From assembly GCA_021521415.1 (NCBI GenBank), contig JAIQDT010007366.1:44013-108012 (forward strand): a stretch of DNA of 64,000 nucleotides, read 5' to 3'. A model generated the notes under the pieces. It was not told the origin of the DNA. It did not search any database and saw only the letters and a list, made by a program, of their open reading frames with translations. A program made the position numbers and the translations under genes. The number at the start of each line of letters is the position of its first letter. Positions within the stretch are counted from its first letter, which is position 1. Of this stretch, positions 1-12,200 are shown one piece after another. Source of the DNA: Bidens hawaiensis. Lineage: Eukaryota > Streptophyta > Magnoliopsida > Asterales > Asteraceae.

Positions 1-680
1 CGTAAGACGGATGCGGGTACAGTGTTAAGGCAAAACCCTTCACATACCTAGCACCCGCAGGGAATTGAAGCCAAGAAAACCTTGGCGAACAAGTAACCGT
101 AAGACGGATGCGGGTACAGTGTTAAGGAAAAACCCTTCACATACCTAGCACCCGCAGGGAATTGAAGCCAAGAAAACCTTGGCAAACAAGTAACCGTAAG
201 ACGGATGCGGGTACCGTGTTAAGGCAAAACCCTTCACATACCTAGCACCCGCAGGGAATTGAAGCCAAGAAAACCTTGGCGAACAAGTAACCGTAAGACG
301 GATGCGGGTACAGTGTTAAGGCAAAACCCTTCACATACCTAGCACCCGCAGGGAATTGAAGCCAAGAAAACCTTGGCGAACAAGTAACCGTAAGATGGAT
401 GCAGGTACAGTGTTAAGGCAAAACCCTTCACATACCTAGCACCCGCAGGGAATTGAAGCCAAGTATACCTCGGCAACCAAGTAACTATAAGACGGGTGCG
501 GGTACAGTGTAAAGGCAAAACCCTTCGCATACCTAGCACCCGCAGGGAATTGACGCCAGGAATACCTTGGAAGTAAAGTAACCGTTAAAACGAGCGCGGG
601 TACAGTGTTAAGGCAAAACCTTTCACATACCTAGCGCTCCGCTGGGAATTGAAACCAAGAAGGATCTTCTGGGCAATGCT
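1..680. repeat. 97-bp tandem repeat array, seven copies
   Basis: Unit starts marked by the CGTAAGACGG-like motif fall at 1, 98, 195, 292, 389, 486 and 583, an exact 97-bp period. The first five units are nearly identical; the sixth and seventh are increasingly diverged, so the array decays toward the right. It probably continues to the left beyond the window. Tat/Ogre-lineage Ty3/gypsy elements are known to carry such arrays in the untranslated region before the 3' LTR, and an LTR-like sequence follows here. Confidence 0.93.
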
Positions 681-1516
681 TGCGGAAACGGAAATAACAT
701 CCCCGCATAGCGGGAACGTCGAGAACCACGTTGTTTGAAGCTCCATGATGGAATTGTTGGTTTTAACATAATTGATCACTATGTTCAAAACAACCAAAAC
801 CTCATGGAGAATCCACACAAGTTGGACTCAACGCTCCTGACTTGCGAGGAGGTTACAGACCTACCCGCATCATACCCAAAGACCAAGCAGGAAACTCGGG
901 AATTTCTGCAAGTGACAAGGACTTCCGCGGGAGGAATCCCCATGGAAAACCTTAAAAAACCCTTTTCAAAACCCTCTGCTTAAGTCCAAAAGTTCACCTC
1001 ACTTTATTAAACACTCATGAGAAGAACATTGGACTGGGGGGACTTGAAGAGGTAGGTCCCAGCAGAGCCCAGTTGGACCCGCAAGACTCACCTAAAAGAG
1101 GAACGTCTGCGCAGAAACCAACTGGATCCGCAGGACCAACCATGCTCAGAGACGTGACGTCCTTACGCGCAGTACGCAAGCTGTTCCCGCAGGAAATGCC
1201 TCCCAATGGTGAAGGACTCCGCCTGTCCCCGCAGCCTCGGATACAAGCCATCAGGGAAGGCCACCCGCGCAGCAAGGCTACACGCACAAGGCACTTAGCT
1301 CTCAATCACTCAGTGTCACCTGAAGGAATGAGCAAAGCCGGGAACAATCCCGCACAAGGGCGGGAGGGGGAATACTCCCGCCCAAATAAGCCAGTCCGTA
1401 CGATACGGGAAGATCTTCTGTACTGTACCTGACGAGGTATGGGAAAAAGATCTGACTAAAGATACGACAGCTTATTGATAACAGTATGGCGAGCAGCATG
1501 CTCCTGTACTGTATGT

Positions 1517-1683
1517 CACTATTAGCCGCTGCCTACTCACCAACTACTGTCATACCACGTGCGTAGCCGACAGTTGGTGGAAAAGGAATAGTACACAGCA
1601 GGCCTGGTCACTATCAGCCGCTGCCTACCCACCAACTACCAGCAGGGCACGTGCGTAGGCCACTGTTGGTAGAACAGGAATAC
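1517..1683. repeat. Two ~75-bp direct repeats upstream of a TATA box
   Basis: A block starting CACTATTAGCCGCTGCCTAC (1517) is repeated with some divergence at 1609 (CACTATCAGCCGCTGCC). Both contain a CACGTG G-box core and an imperfect inverted repeat of CCAACTA/TTGGTGG type. The position just upstream of the TATA box is that of a U3 enhancer duplication. Confidence 0.7.
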
Positions 1684-1724
1684 TGTTGCAGCCGGCCACA
1701 CCTCCTTGGAAACCTACCTTCGGC

Positions 1725-1732
1725 TATAAATA
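1725..1732 (+). promoter_or_regulatory. TATA box of the putative Tat-like LTR
   Basis: TATAAATA in a GC-richer context (CGGCTATAAATACC). It follows the duplicated G-box blocks and precedes the R/U5-like region. Confidence 0.5.
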
Positions 1733-1995
1733 CCACAAATTGTATGACCATCTCATCTTAACATATCTTATATTATCATCATATTATACCTGATATATGC
1801 TCTAGTAATCTCTTAATATACACTTATATTTAAAGAGCAATCTAGTCTGATTCTCACGCCGGAGGGTGGTCACAAGGAGGAACCCCCCCTTCTCAGTGAC
1901 AAGCTCACGGTGTCTGTTTTGCAGGTTATCAGAAGAACCATCTTCTCAGGGTCTAACCCCTCGTGGGAAACATCTATCTAACCCCCAGGTTACCA

Positions 1996-3320
1996 GTAAT
2001 CTGCCCGGGGTCCGGTTAGTGTTTCTTCATATGGTTTATTAAGGAATATTAAATTCATAAGAAAATATTTAAAAAGTAAATAAACTAATCTGATTTGATA
2101 ATTGCTTCTAGAAGCCCAAACTTTTACCCTTATGCGCGTTAAAAGATCATACAAAACAAGGGGAACAAACAATCAGAAATCTTCGCAAATTTGTATGTTT
2201 CTCTATATTTAATCTATAATATATATAAACGAAGATCCAAAAATCTTAGTTGTCGCGATGTGGTCGCTCCCCATTTTTTGGATTCACCAGATTTACTTGA
2301 TTTTTAAATGGAGGTTTCTCATGCATTTGACCCGAATTCATAGGTATGGATCTTACCAAACCCAAATATTCATTAGACGGGTTATAACATCTCATTAAAA
2401 AAAATTATTCTCACCAAATTATTGATGTAAAAATCCTATAAAATAGGATATACTAAAAATTAATATCTTAATTATTTTAAAAAATATATATATATGTATA
2501 TATATTATTTAAATTAAAAAACCAATTTTATTGATAAAAAAATAAACGGGTCTTGGATCTCATCAAACCATAAGTATATTATTAACTTTCATAAATATTA
2601 TTTATAATTAAAAAAACCAATTTTATAGTAAAAAAAATAAACGGGTCTTGGGTCTCATCAAAACATATAGCTTTTAAACCGGGTTATTAACATCTCATTT
2701 ATTTGTGAAATAATTTATCATCAAACAATAAGTGTATTATTAACTTTGATACAATAAGAAAAATATAAATTCAAAAAATAAATAAATATTAGAACAAATA
2801 ATATAAAACAACCCCCGTAATACGGAGAATAAAAACTAGTTTATATATATTATGTATCTTTGAATGAACAAACAAGTTGTTGCTAAAAGCTTTTCGAATA
2901 CATAAACTACACAGATGGGTCATATAATATATCGGATTTGATTCTGATATATGAGAAATTACAGGTTTAGTTCTTACTATTTGCCGACCAATAACACAAC
3001 CTTTGATTTTAATCATATAGAAACATTAAATACAAATTTAACTTAAAAACAAAAATAAAAAATATGAAGCAGCCTTATACTCTACCAAACATTTAAAATT
3101 AACAGACATCTTAGCATTTAAAGACCATCTGTGTTAAAGTTGAGCTAAAAGTAAGGACAAATTCATAACGTCTCACATCTAAAAAGCAAAATCATAAAAC
3201 AAATCTACCACATAAAACACACTTGTAATCAACTATATATAAAAAGATACCTTATAAGTAAAAGAAAATATATATGTACATAACTTTTATTGGGTTAGGC
3301 TTTGTTCCACTTTTATAACA
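1996..3320. other. AT-rich spacer without recognisable genes
   Basis: No ORF of note. A degenerate local duplication is visible: a block with AAACGGGTCTTGGATCTCATC at about 2540-2565 recurs with AAACGGGTCTTGGGTCTCATC at about 2640-2660. Confidence 0.6.
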
Positions 3321-3693
3321 GTTAAGAGTATTCTCAACCCATTCTCTAAAATTGTCAAAGTCATATAATTTATGGTAAGTTTTAAGAAAATCATCAAAAT
3401 CACCTCTCAAATCCATTCCCTATTATATGGATGAGTTATATGACAACTAAAGTAAATCCCTAAATATAGGGACTCATTTTTTATCCATACCATATAATAT
3501 ATCACATATATCGCAATCACCATTTACTATATAATAAGACAAAAGAGAAAAAAATAATAAAGAATTAATTTTTGGATATGAATAGGGAATAGAATGTGAA
3601 AGAATTTTGAAAAATGATAGATAAATTTATGAAATGATGTTTTTTAGCTAAATTATAATGAAAATATATGGAATGGGATGTGAATGCTCTAAC
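3321..3693. mobile_element. MITE-like element with GTTAGAGCATTC-type inverted termini
   Basis: The left end GTTAAGAGTATTCTCAACCC (3321 on) is an imperfect inverted match to the right end (GGGATGTGAATGCTCTAAC, ending at 3693). The interior is non-coding and AT-rich. I could not see an unambiguous target duplication, so the superfamily is not assigned. Confidence 0.5.
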
Positions 3694-4318
3694 ACTAGTA
3701 ATCATTTTAAAAGGTTGGTAATATGATTTCGATGGATTTTATCAATCTATTTTTATTATTATTTAAGTGATTCTAGTCTCTAGATGGTTATTAAATGATT
3801 GAACAAATTATTTTAGATATTTTTAATAACTGTGATATAAAGTTGTGTTCAGCTCTAGTAAACCATATATTTAAAACGCAAGTACAAACTGAATGTATGT
3901 GTACATTATGGAGTAAAGTTTATAAATGGCGTGGATTGAAGTCACACCATTCACCAACCGACCAAACATTGGTGCTATATTTATTATTACCCATTTGCAT
4001 TTAACACAACCCGTGATGATTCCCTTTTAACCTGTCACACGAAAAGCTTCAAAGAAACCTACTTTGTTTTAGATTGGGTACATTTTGTAGTTATACTCAT
4101 TTATTTCCATACACAACAATAAATGAACTTTTGACTTTTAACAACTTAACTTCATAAAAAGTTATTGGTTATGCCACAATATCTTTGGTGTTGCCATACA
4201 TGTGCACCTAACGGTAGGTTTAGAGTTTGGACTTGAATTGGTCTATGAAACAATAGAATGATGAAAAAACAATTTGTAAGTTATTTTTATGTGACGTGTG
4301 TGAGAGTCGACGAAGAGT

Positions 4319-4333
4319 GGGGGGGGGGGGGGG
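4319..4333. repeat. Run of 15 G
   Basis: An uninterrupted poly-G tract in otherwise AT-rich DNA. It is a likely site of sequencing or polymerase slippage. Confidence 0.9.
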
Positions 4334-4446
4334 ATGATGACTGATGCATGTATGGGTAAAAGTAAGTGCTTTAAGTGTTTTACATTGTGTGTTTACTTGT
4401 TTATATGTATCGAACACAAATACTTTGATAGGTTTTATGTTTACAG

Positions 4447-5520
4447 GTGTGCGGAGCTTAACGGAGCTTAAAGAAGCTAACTTGGAGCATTCATGATGGA
4501 GTGAAAATGAAAGTAATGATGCATGAGATAATAGAGAATTGAAATACGAAAACGTGGCCGCAAACGGGGAGGAAAACGGAGTTGAAACGAAGATTCTATG
4601 AAGAAAACAGTTTTGGCCTTACAGGACCATAAGACAGTGGGTGCAGATCATAAGCTACGGTGGCCAGACCGTAGCTTACTGTCTGGTCTGACGAAAAAAG
4701 GGATTTTGGTGATTTTCTTCTATATTTAAGGCCCAAAAACCCTAAGATCGATTCTAGTCAATAATTATCAGTTGTGAGACTTCTAGGAGGCGATTTTCCA
4801 CCTTCATAAGACACTCTAATCACTCAATTGATCCATGAAATCATTCCTCAACACAATCATCAAGGGCATGAAGATCAAGATGTAAGGCTAAAGGCTTCAT
4901 AACCATCTCCGGGTGTAGGATTGAGTTGCTTGTTAGGTTTTGTTTATTATATATCTTGACTTTGGATTTGTAATTGATTAATCATTCGATTAATCAATTC
5001 TTTGTGTTTGCTTTTGTGCTTAAACGGTTTTAATTAATTGATTACTTAATCTTTTGTCAGTTAATTGATTTGTGGTCATCAACAATTAGGATTAAGTTCT
5101 TTCGTCATTGACCCGTTTATCGTTAACCATATTATTGATTTTGTGTTTCAACAAGTAAAACCAATTATCAAATAGAATTTCATTTAACTTTATCAATTGT
5201 TCGGATTCAGTTCTGACGATCAACACAGTCAATCGTTAAGTCTTTTGATTTACATATTTTACAAGAAACCGTCCAAAGAAGTTTATCAATTCCTTAACTT
5301 GTTGCAAAACCCAAACCCTAGAGTTTGGTTATTTTCATATCATTGTTTACAAACTACTCATTTAAACCGTTTGACATCGTTTGTCCACTTTTAAGTATTT
5401 TATAATAGAAATTGAGTTCCACTTGCACTTTTCACTGATTCCCTGTAGATTCGACACCTTACTTGCCCTAGCTAATAAAGGTATTTTATAAGTATTTTTA
5501 TTGACTTTTCGACATCGATC
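4447..5520 (+). mobile_element. Probable LTR-retrotransposon remnant (solo-LTR-like)
   Basis: A TGTGCGGAGC start, a TATA-like TATATTTAAG at 4731-4740, a T-rich middle and a terminal block with CCCTGTAGATTCGACACC near 5441-5458 resemble long plant Ty3/gypsy LTRs. No matching second LTR, primer site or target duplication was found, so boundaries are approximate. Confidence 0.33.
4651..4678. other. Perfect 11-bp stem hairpin upstream of a TATA-like box
   Basis: TAAGCTACGGT (4651-4661) pairs perfectly with ACCGTAGCTTA (4668-4678) across a 6-nt loop. It lies about 53 bp upstream of the TATA-like TATATTTAAG. Confidence 0.7.
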
Positions 5521-6861
5521 AGTGACATTGCGGTCAGTGATGGATATTGAGTAGCAACATATGCCCAAAATGTGAGTTTGATGTGCATATCTCATCTTGT
5601 TAACGAGGGGTGTATTTATATAAGTAGAAGGTGAACCACTTTACATACACTCACATGGTTGGCACATGAGTGTATCTATAATTGGCCTATCAATGCACGT
5701 TGTATCAATGATAAGGGAAGAAGAGAAATGGCTATTGGAAACCTACTCTTGTTTATTGAAGTCGCTTAATACTTCTAAAATGACACTTAATTAGGGATAT
5801 TGGTTGTACTTTTATGGTCAAACACCTATCTTAGTTGGTTATATCCTTGAAATATGCCTACTTTCTTAGGACTAGATATACCAACTTTATTTTTTAATGG
5901 ATTTACAATTTATAAAGGTTTGGCTTTATATGTCCATATTTACAAGGTTTATCAAAGGTTTCGTGTGTTTATGCAAGAAAATGTAACTTAGAAGTTAAAT
6001 TCAACAAAGTATTCAACACATATCACTAAAATATTTATATTGGCTACTTGTTACACACAAATATATTTAACTTCATAGAGAAGATACAAAAGGCATTCTA
6101 GACATATTACAAAGAGTTTTTAGCTTAGTGGTATCAAGATGTGTAAAATGATATTTATAACAGGCTTAATAGCTCACCACTTTCATCAATTTTTTTCTAT
6201 TTTTGCCCCCCATACAACATGGGCCTAATGCAACGTCACATATTGCACACCCTATAAGTCGGCCTTGCCCAATGATACGTTGACATAATGTATTGAGGTT
6301 TTTTTTCAAAAGGTGAGGAAGATTGTCTATTTGACTAGATGAGAAGTCGACCCTTATCTCATTCTTGTCAACGTAACAATATCATATATGAACGACTTTT
6401 GTTGGTTTGTAGTCCCATCGTCAAGGTTCAAGGTTCAAAATTGATTGACTTCATTCGCAAATGATTTTGTGATCAACCCAAGACTTCAACGAAGCTACAA
6501 AGTTTGAGACTCACCATTCCAAAATATAATCGACGATCACTTAGATATGATGATTTTTATATGTTAGATCTAAGAAAATGATCTCATACACCATACACTT
6601 CGTTCATAAAATGATGGTTCGTTCAATCTAGTTAGTTAAGATTTGAATATATTGATTCAATATTTTCTTTTTATAAAAGTAAATATTCCTTTCTCTTTTT
6701 CTTTTTGTAAGCGAAGTTCTTTTGAAGGGATTTACAAATTTTAATTATGTTCACTATATAGGTGAAATTTTATGTTAAAAATATTTTGAAGTAATGGATG
6801 TTCTTAATTTTAAATATATGTTCAATATCAACCGGAATTTAAATAAATATATTTTATTATA
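5521..6861. other. AT-rich spacer
   Basis: No supportable gene or complete element seen. A box-A-like TAGCTTAGTGG at 6124-6134 has no box B at a suitable distance. Confidence 0.55.
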
Positions 6862-7299
6862 GAGAATATCTCATAGAATAGTAACCAACTTTCAAAAGTG
6901 TTCCAATTAGGTCACTCATGTATATTTTTCTCAAATCGGGTCACTAAATCTTCAAATCTAGTCTCATCGATTTTTTTGTTTGTTAAGAAAGAAATGAAGG
7001 ATAAGATGTGGGGATCGGAATTTGCAATATATGTAGTTATATTTTTAAAAAATTAAAAAACGTTAATTATATTAAAATTCAAAAATAAAAAATAGAATCC
7101 ATGTCGCCACTCAACGTCAACATAAAAAAAATAAAAATATTTCCTATGTGAAACAAAAAACAAAAACGTTAAAAAAACATGTTAAAAACGTTAATTTAAT
7201 AAAATATGAAAGTTGGGTGACTTAACTGGAACAATTTTTAAAGTTGTGACCTAATTTAAACACTTTTGAAACTTGGTTACTATCCTATGAAATTGCTCC
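6862..7299. mobile_element. Mutator-type MITE with perfect 9-bp target duplication
   Basis: The left terminus (GAGAATATCTCATAGAATAG, then TAACCAACTTTCAAAAGTGT) is an imperfect but long (~55 bp) inverted copy of the right terminus (7245-7299). TTTATTATA flanks the element on both sides (6853-6861 and 7300-7308). A 9-bp duplication with long inverted termini is the signature of Mutator-like elements. The ~330-bp interior has no coding capacity, so it is non-autonomous. Confidence 0.85.
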
Positions 7300-8338
7300 T
7301 TTATTATATATAGGAAGTCTGGGTTCTTCAATGGAGATTTAAGTTCAATCTTCAATTCTTCACAGACAACACTTTGAGGAGAGGGCTTCGCCCAGATGGG
7401 TTAGGCCAGCCGTTAATGATCTTTTGTCATTGGGTCATTCATACATAATACTTAGACAATTATTTGTTTGTTGACTATCTATATATATATATTAAAACAA
7501 TTGAGTTTTATTGAACAAACTCTATTGTTTCCATGTATAACAATCACTTCTATGATTTTCTTAACAATTAAATAATTCAAAAATTAATTAAATTAAACAA
7601 TAACCCATAACTAATTCACATACTAAGATACTTAAATCATCTATAAACTAACTTTTAGCTAAAACCGACAATTTTAATATTCAAATTTAAATTTCAAACT
7701 TAAACCGAAACTAACACAATGAATGTCCAATTTTAATATTCAAATTTAGACCAAATATAACAACATAATTAATTTATATCCTTACTAAATGTATTTACTC
7801 TAAATCTAAATCATCTATAAATAAAAACCGTGTAATAACTATTGTCAAACCCTTAAGTATTAGATGTTCAATTTTTAAATTTTCAAATTTTCACTACTTA
7901 TTTGACCTCATCTTATACTTCGAAAACCATTTCAACAATCATTTCTATAAATTCGGTATTCCATATACATTTGTTTATATCATCCATTTCACTCTTCTGA
8001 AGTTTTAATAACTTATAACTACGACTTTGTATTCAAATTTCTATCGTTTGTTATTGTTTGTAAGTGAAATTCACATATTAATTTAATTATGTTGTCCTTA
8101 TTTGGTCTTTTGGTTGTTATGCAGGCAGGTTAGCTTGAGAATTGGATGTATGCGAACTGGTTAGGTAAATGATTCATGTTAAAATTTATGTATTGTCAGT
8201 TCTACTTAAATATATTTATTTTGTTCTTATGGTTGGTGTACCTTGAATGAAACTTAATTATTTGAATTGTTGGTATTATTTGCAGTTCAACTTATATGTT
8301 GCACACATCTTGCTGCTACTTAGGTAGGTCAGATCATG

Positions 8339-8540
8339 AAGTTTGAGTACCATTCGGAGACTAGCTCGAGCCATGGTAGAACCTAGTCACCAAATGTGTG
8401 TTCTGATTGATGTAAGATTTCTTGAAATTCATATTTACAGTTTTATTTTTATATGTTGAGAGCGCTCTCTGTTCATATTTAAAGTTTAAGAACCATTTGG
8501 AGACTAACACTAGTCATGGTAGGACCAGGTCACCAAAGTT
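8339..8540. repeat. Diverged direct repeat inside the Helitron
   Basis: A ~58-bp block (8339-8396; AAGTTTGAGTACCATTCGGA) recurs with substitutions at 8482-8540 (AAGTTTAAGAACCATTTGGA). Both contain a CATGGTAG core and a GTCACCAAA end. Function unknown; it may be captured host sequence. Confidence 0.65.
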
Positions 8541-9498
8541 CCACCTGCTCCTTTCAAAATTCAATAGGAAGGTTTTGAGATATGTGAAAATATTGTTGAT
8601 TTATTTCCTTATCGAAATTATTATGATAATTATTCCGATTACATCAATTGATAATTCTTACTAATTTTTTTAATAGTTCAATGTATCTAACATTAATTTA
8701 TTTTTAGTAATTTCAATTTATGGCCGCCCAACTTGGTAGATTGGCTAATTGCATGGAAAAAGTATTTGATGGATATTAGGTTGATTATGTTTGTTTTGGT
8801 CATTACTAATGTATTTTAGTTGTTAATTTTCTATCATTTTTTATTTTATGTAGCTTAGACAATTCATGTAAATTAATTCATTTTTATATGAATGACGATC
8901 TTTATTTTCGGTGTAAAAATTTTAGAATCTTATCTTGAAAGTTTTAACAATTAGTTATTGAACTTCCAAAAAAATGGAACGTTTTTTCTAATAATATTTA
9001 CAATTATTTATTTCTGTTTTTAAAATTCAAAGTTGACTACTATTGCAACAATCTCTTGTAGTTTTTAGTAGTATTCAATCTTAACAAATTTTCTATCTTT
9101 TATATTTGACCAAACTTTCTATTTTCTTTTTTAGAAATGATACGAAACATAATTTTTCAGTTTTCCAATACTATTTTATTTTCTTAAAAACCAATAAAAA
9201 TATGTGTTTTAATTAAGATGTGTATACGAATCAATTTATGTTAATTATAGGCGCAAAAATATTTCTCCATTATTTTTTTACTTATATTTGATTTACTCAA
9301 TTTATATTGTTTCCAAACTTAGCAACAAAATACACAAATTTAGTTGTGGTCTATATAAACAACAGTTTTTTGGTTTTTAAGTAAGATCATACAAATTATT
9401 TTTTTATATTTTAATTTGAACTAAAACTTTCATAAACACATTATGCTAAAAAAATCAAAAAGACCGAAATTATTTTGACTCATAGATTGGTTTTAAAA

Positions 9499-9897
9499 GT
9501 CGGTGTGCCAATAATGTTACTAAACAATATGGATCAGAATAACGGTTTGTGTAATGAAACTAAATTGTGAGTAATTAATTTGGGTAGGCGTTTTGTTGAA
9601 GTAAAAGTTATTTCAGACACTAATATTGGTTATCGCACTTATATAATTCGTTGTGGTCTAACATCTTCAGATAAGAAACTTTCATTTAAATTGAAGAGAA
9701 GGTAGTTTTTTCCAGTTGTAGTCTGTTTTGCAATGAACATTAGCAAAAGACAAGATCAATCTCTAGCAAAAGTTGACATATATCTCAAAGACCCAATGTT
9801 TACACATAGACAACTCTATGTAGCTTTATCAAGAGCGAAGAGTAGTGTGAAAATTCTTATATTAAACAAGGAAGACAAAGTTACAAATAAAGAATAA
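9499..9897 (+). pseudogene. Pif1-like Helitron helicase, C-terminal fragment
   Basis: One reading frame of about 130 codons reads VGVPIMLLNN at its start, CFAMNISKRQDQSLAKV in the middle and HRQLYVALSRAKS near the end. These are the C-terminal helicase motifs of plant Helitron Pif1/RecD-type proteins. In the family this part contains the motif where an S-Q-G-Q-S sequence is usual; here it is diverged. Two in-frame stops (a TGA at 9568-9570 and a later TAG) make it non-functional. The frame ends 268 bp before the Helitron 3' terminus. Confidence 0.85.
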
Positions 9898-10136
9898 ATA
9901 TGGTTTATAAGGAAGTCTTTTTTGTAGCTTATAAATTTTACATTTTTAACCTTTGATTATGTTTTCAAAGATTGTAATTTGAATGTTATTTGGGTTTATC
10001 TTTGTGTTTCACAATCATTTGTTTTCGTACCAATATTATTTACAACTTTAAGTATGTTGTCGTCCCGAATAACATATAACAACTTATGTTGTCCTTTCAA
10101 ATAACATGTGTTTGTTTGAAAATATCAATATTTCCA

Positions 10137-10153
10137 CCCGTGTCGTACACGGG
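10137..10153 (+). terminator. Helitron 3' hairpin
   Basis: Perfect 7-bp stem with a 3-nt loop just upstream of the CTAG terminus. In Helitrons this structure is proposed to signal the end of rolling-circle transposition. Confidence 0.8.
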
Positions 10154-10165
10154 TTAATAACCTAG

Positions 10166-11849
10166 TTATAAAATAAAAAAAAATCTATATATCGGATATT
10201 AGCATGCATTGTCGTATGCCTTGAAGTGACATAAGTCACAACCAATATCTACTCAACTAAGCAAAGTTACGTAGAAGAATATGTTTTGTCTTTGGCGTGT
10301 TTAAAGTTAGACTTTTGTTACTATTTAAGTTTTCAAAATAATAGTTAGGTCCTCGGATTGTGAATTATCGTGTTTATAACCCTTTATTCAATACAATCAT
10401 AATATTGTATTAGAAAATGGTACATATTATCTTTATATTCAACATCGAAAGTAGAACCATAGCTTAATTAAATAGTTACATAAGACAAAGACAGTTTCTA
10501 TAACATCTATACTCTATAGTCTTCGAACCTTAACTAACATCTAGATGAAAATAGAGAATCAGACAACATGTGTTACAGACCCTTATGTAATTCATAGCGA
10601 CAGACTGTTTGAGATGCATGAAAAAAGCTGATTTTGTGAGGAGTGGCAAGAAAGAGCTCTTGATCCGTTGGACGGAATGATAACGATGGTGGCTTGCAGG
10701 GCAAATTCTAAACACGAAGTAAAAATTTAATATGAAATTTTGAGATTAAATTCGTAATATAAACTTAATGAGTGAACTAGTGTAAATATCACAAGCATAA
10801 AAGATGTAGTTACGAAAAGTAGTCGATTTTGTACAAGTGACAAAAGTAAGAGGGGGGACGTGTAAAACGCATAAAGATGAGATTTGAGTTGAGGGTTGGT
10901 TTTGTTTCCCCAAACGTAAAAGACTTAACATCGAAGGAATCTTTACAGATAAGGTATCATTGCCTCGCTGTTTGTGACTTATGTTTTTTGTTTACCCTAG
11001 CTCCCTCACACGTGACCCTCACTTGACCTTTGTTACTAAAAAGACTCTAGTATTGTCAATTTTTATTAATATTTTTGAAAGTTGGTATCTTTAGCCCATA
11101 TTTTAGTCTTTATGTAAAATTGAAGGGATATCAAATGGAAACCTAGCAAATCATTAAATAAATATTAATTGAATTGTTTTTGTTTATAAACCTTACTTTC
11201 GAAACGTAAATTACATATATGTGAAGGGTGAATTACACACACTAACAGTTTTACTTTTATTGATTTGGAAACTTGATATTTACGGTCGATAAATAATGTA
11301 TATTCAATGTTCATTTTGATAGTCATGATGGTTAACATCATAACATGTCTATATTAGTGACTTTCTTCTAATTCAAATAATCAATTTTAATTATATATTA
11401 TTATAAACTTGTATCATATATAGTTCTTTATCTAATGATATAAAAACTGCTTATTGTATATAAGAACTTATTTTTCTTCATGAACATAAGAATTATAAGT
11501 TTATATGTATATGAACCAAATATATTCTGATTAGGGTTTGTTGAGGATATAAACTTCTGTTTATAAACGGTCAAAAAGTTAACGGGTAAGTAAAACAAAA
11601 GTAATTCTAATTTCTAATAATGGGTAAGTTAATGTGCATGTCTAATTCATGTAAATGTGCATGGAATGATGGAAGCAAACTACCTTCTAGGACACGGTTG
11701 ATGATTTCAGATTGGTTCGGCATTTGGTACTTACCATTTTAAAATTAAACTCGTGCATCTAATTAATTTTCTTTTACAATTTGCACATATCAATCGTATA
11801 TATTTATCCACTTATTGAGACTTTTTATAATAGAGAGCTCTGTTGTCTC
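10166..11849. other. AT-rich spacer without recognisable genes
   Basis: Only short, low-quality ORFs (61 codons or so). Nothing resembling a conserved protein, RNA gene or complete element was seen. Confidence 0.55.
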
Positions 11850-11975
11850 ATTCTGATCAGACGATTTTTTCTTAACCGGACTTACGCTGGCTTTCAGAGT
11901 TTGATTTAGGCGTTCCATGGGAAACCATATTGCCGGCTTCCACTTGACAGTTGTTGTGCCACCACACTATATTAG
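11850..11975 (-). repeat. Dispersed repeat, diverged copy of the segment at 42195-42320
   Basis: Read on the minus strand, this stretch (GTGGCACAACAACTGTCAAG, then GGTTTCCCATGGAACGCC) aligns over about 95 bp with the plus-strand segment at 42199-42300 (GCGGCACAACGACTGTCAAA, then ATTTCCCAAGGGGAACGTCC). Both can be read in one frame with the shared pattern W-H-N-x-C-Q. I do not recognise the family. Confidence 0.6.
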
Positions 11976-12039
11976 TATAGAATAGAGGCATTGTGGGCCG
12001 AGTATGCAAAAGGTAATTAAAGTCAAAAAAATTTAGTTA

Positions 12040-12200
12040 GTATGTACATAAAATGTGTCAACAAGATCCAAAAGTATCGCATAATGTCTCGCTCAAATCA
12101 TTTATTGCTAATATCCACTCAAAGTGACATAAGTGGGAATCGAACTTTAGTCACCATTAAAAAACTCTAGCCTCCTACCACTATGCCACATTTAAGGGAT
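12040..12200 (-). mobile_element. tRNA-derived SINE
   Basis: On the minus strand a box A (TGGCATAGTGGTAGG, 12188-12174) and box B (GTTCGATTCCC, 12145-12135) are spaced as in a tRNA-type RNA polymerase III promoter, but the sequence does not fold into a complete tRNA. The body continues leftward for 100 bp or more with no coding capacity. Ends and target duplication are not resolved. Confidence 0.6.

Larger units (their letters stand above)
1..1995 (+). mobile_element. Putative 3' end and LTR of a Tat-lineage Ty3/gypsy element
   Basis: The tandem array is followed by a GC-richer stretch, a TATA box at 1725-1732 and an R/U5-like segment (about 1850-1990: a TTCTCACGCCGGAGGGTGG-like motif, then TTTTGCAGGTTATCAG) of the style seen in Tat/Ogre LTRs. 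I cannot fix the 5' edge of the LTR, and no clear TG..CA boundary or target duplication was found. No gag-pol lies in the window, so this is a truncated or window-cut element. Short ORFs at 735-983 and 1073-1432 resemble nothing I know and are probably chance. Confidence 0.42.
7478..10165 (+). mobile_element. Helitron with decayed helicase remnant
   Basis: The 5' end is TC at 7478 (TCTATATATATATATATTAA), preceded by A7477. The 3' end is CTAG at 10162-10165 followed by T10166, so insertion is between A and T. A 7-bp stem hairpin (CCCGTGT 10137-10143, ACACGGG 10147-10153, loop CGT) sits 8 nt before the CTAG terminus. A Pif1-type helicase C-terminal fragment near the 3' end supports the call. 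The Rep domain and most of the helicase are gone. Confidence 0.82.

Noticed and set aside
1..680. CRISPR-like array
   Set aside because: The 97-bp units are contiguous with no unique spacers, and the DNA is plant nuclear; it is a tandem repeat.
1073..1432. 119-aa ORF as a host gene
   Set aside because: Within the putative LTR/untranslated region, with an antisense frame of similar quality and no recognisable domain.
6121..6450. Second SINE
   Set aside because: A good box A (TAGCTTAGTGG) but no box B within tRNA-like distance.
10530..10931. Two ~61-aa minus-strand ORFs
   Set aside because: Short, no conserved features, and AT-rich spacer gives such frames by chance.
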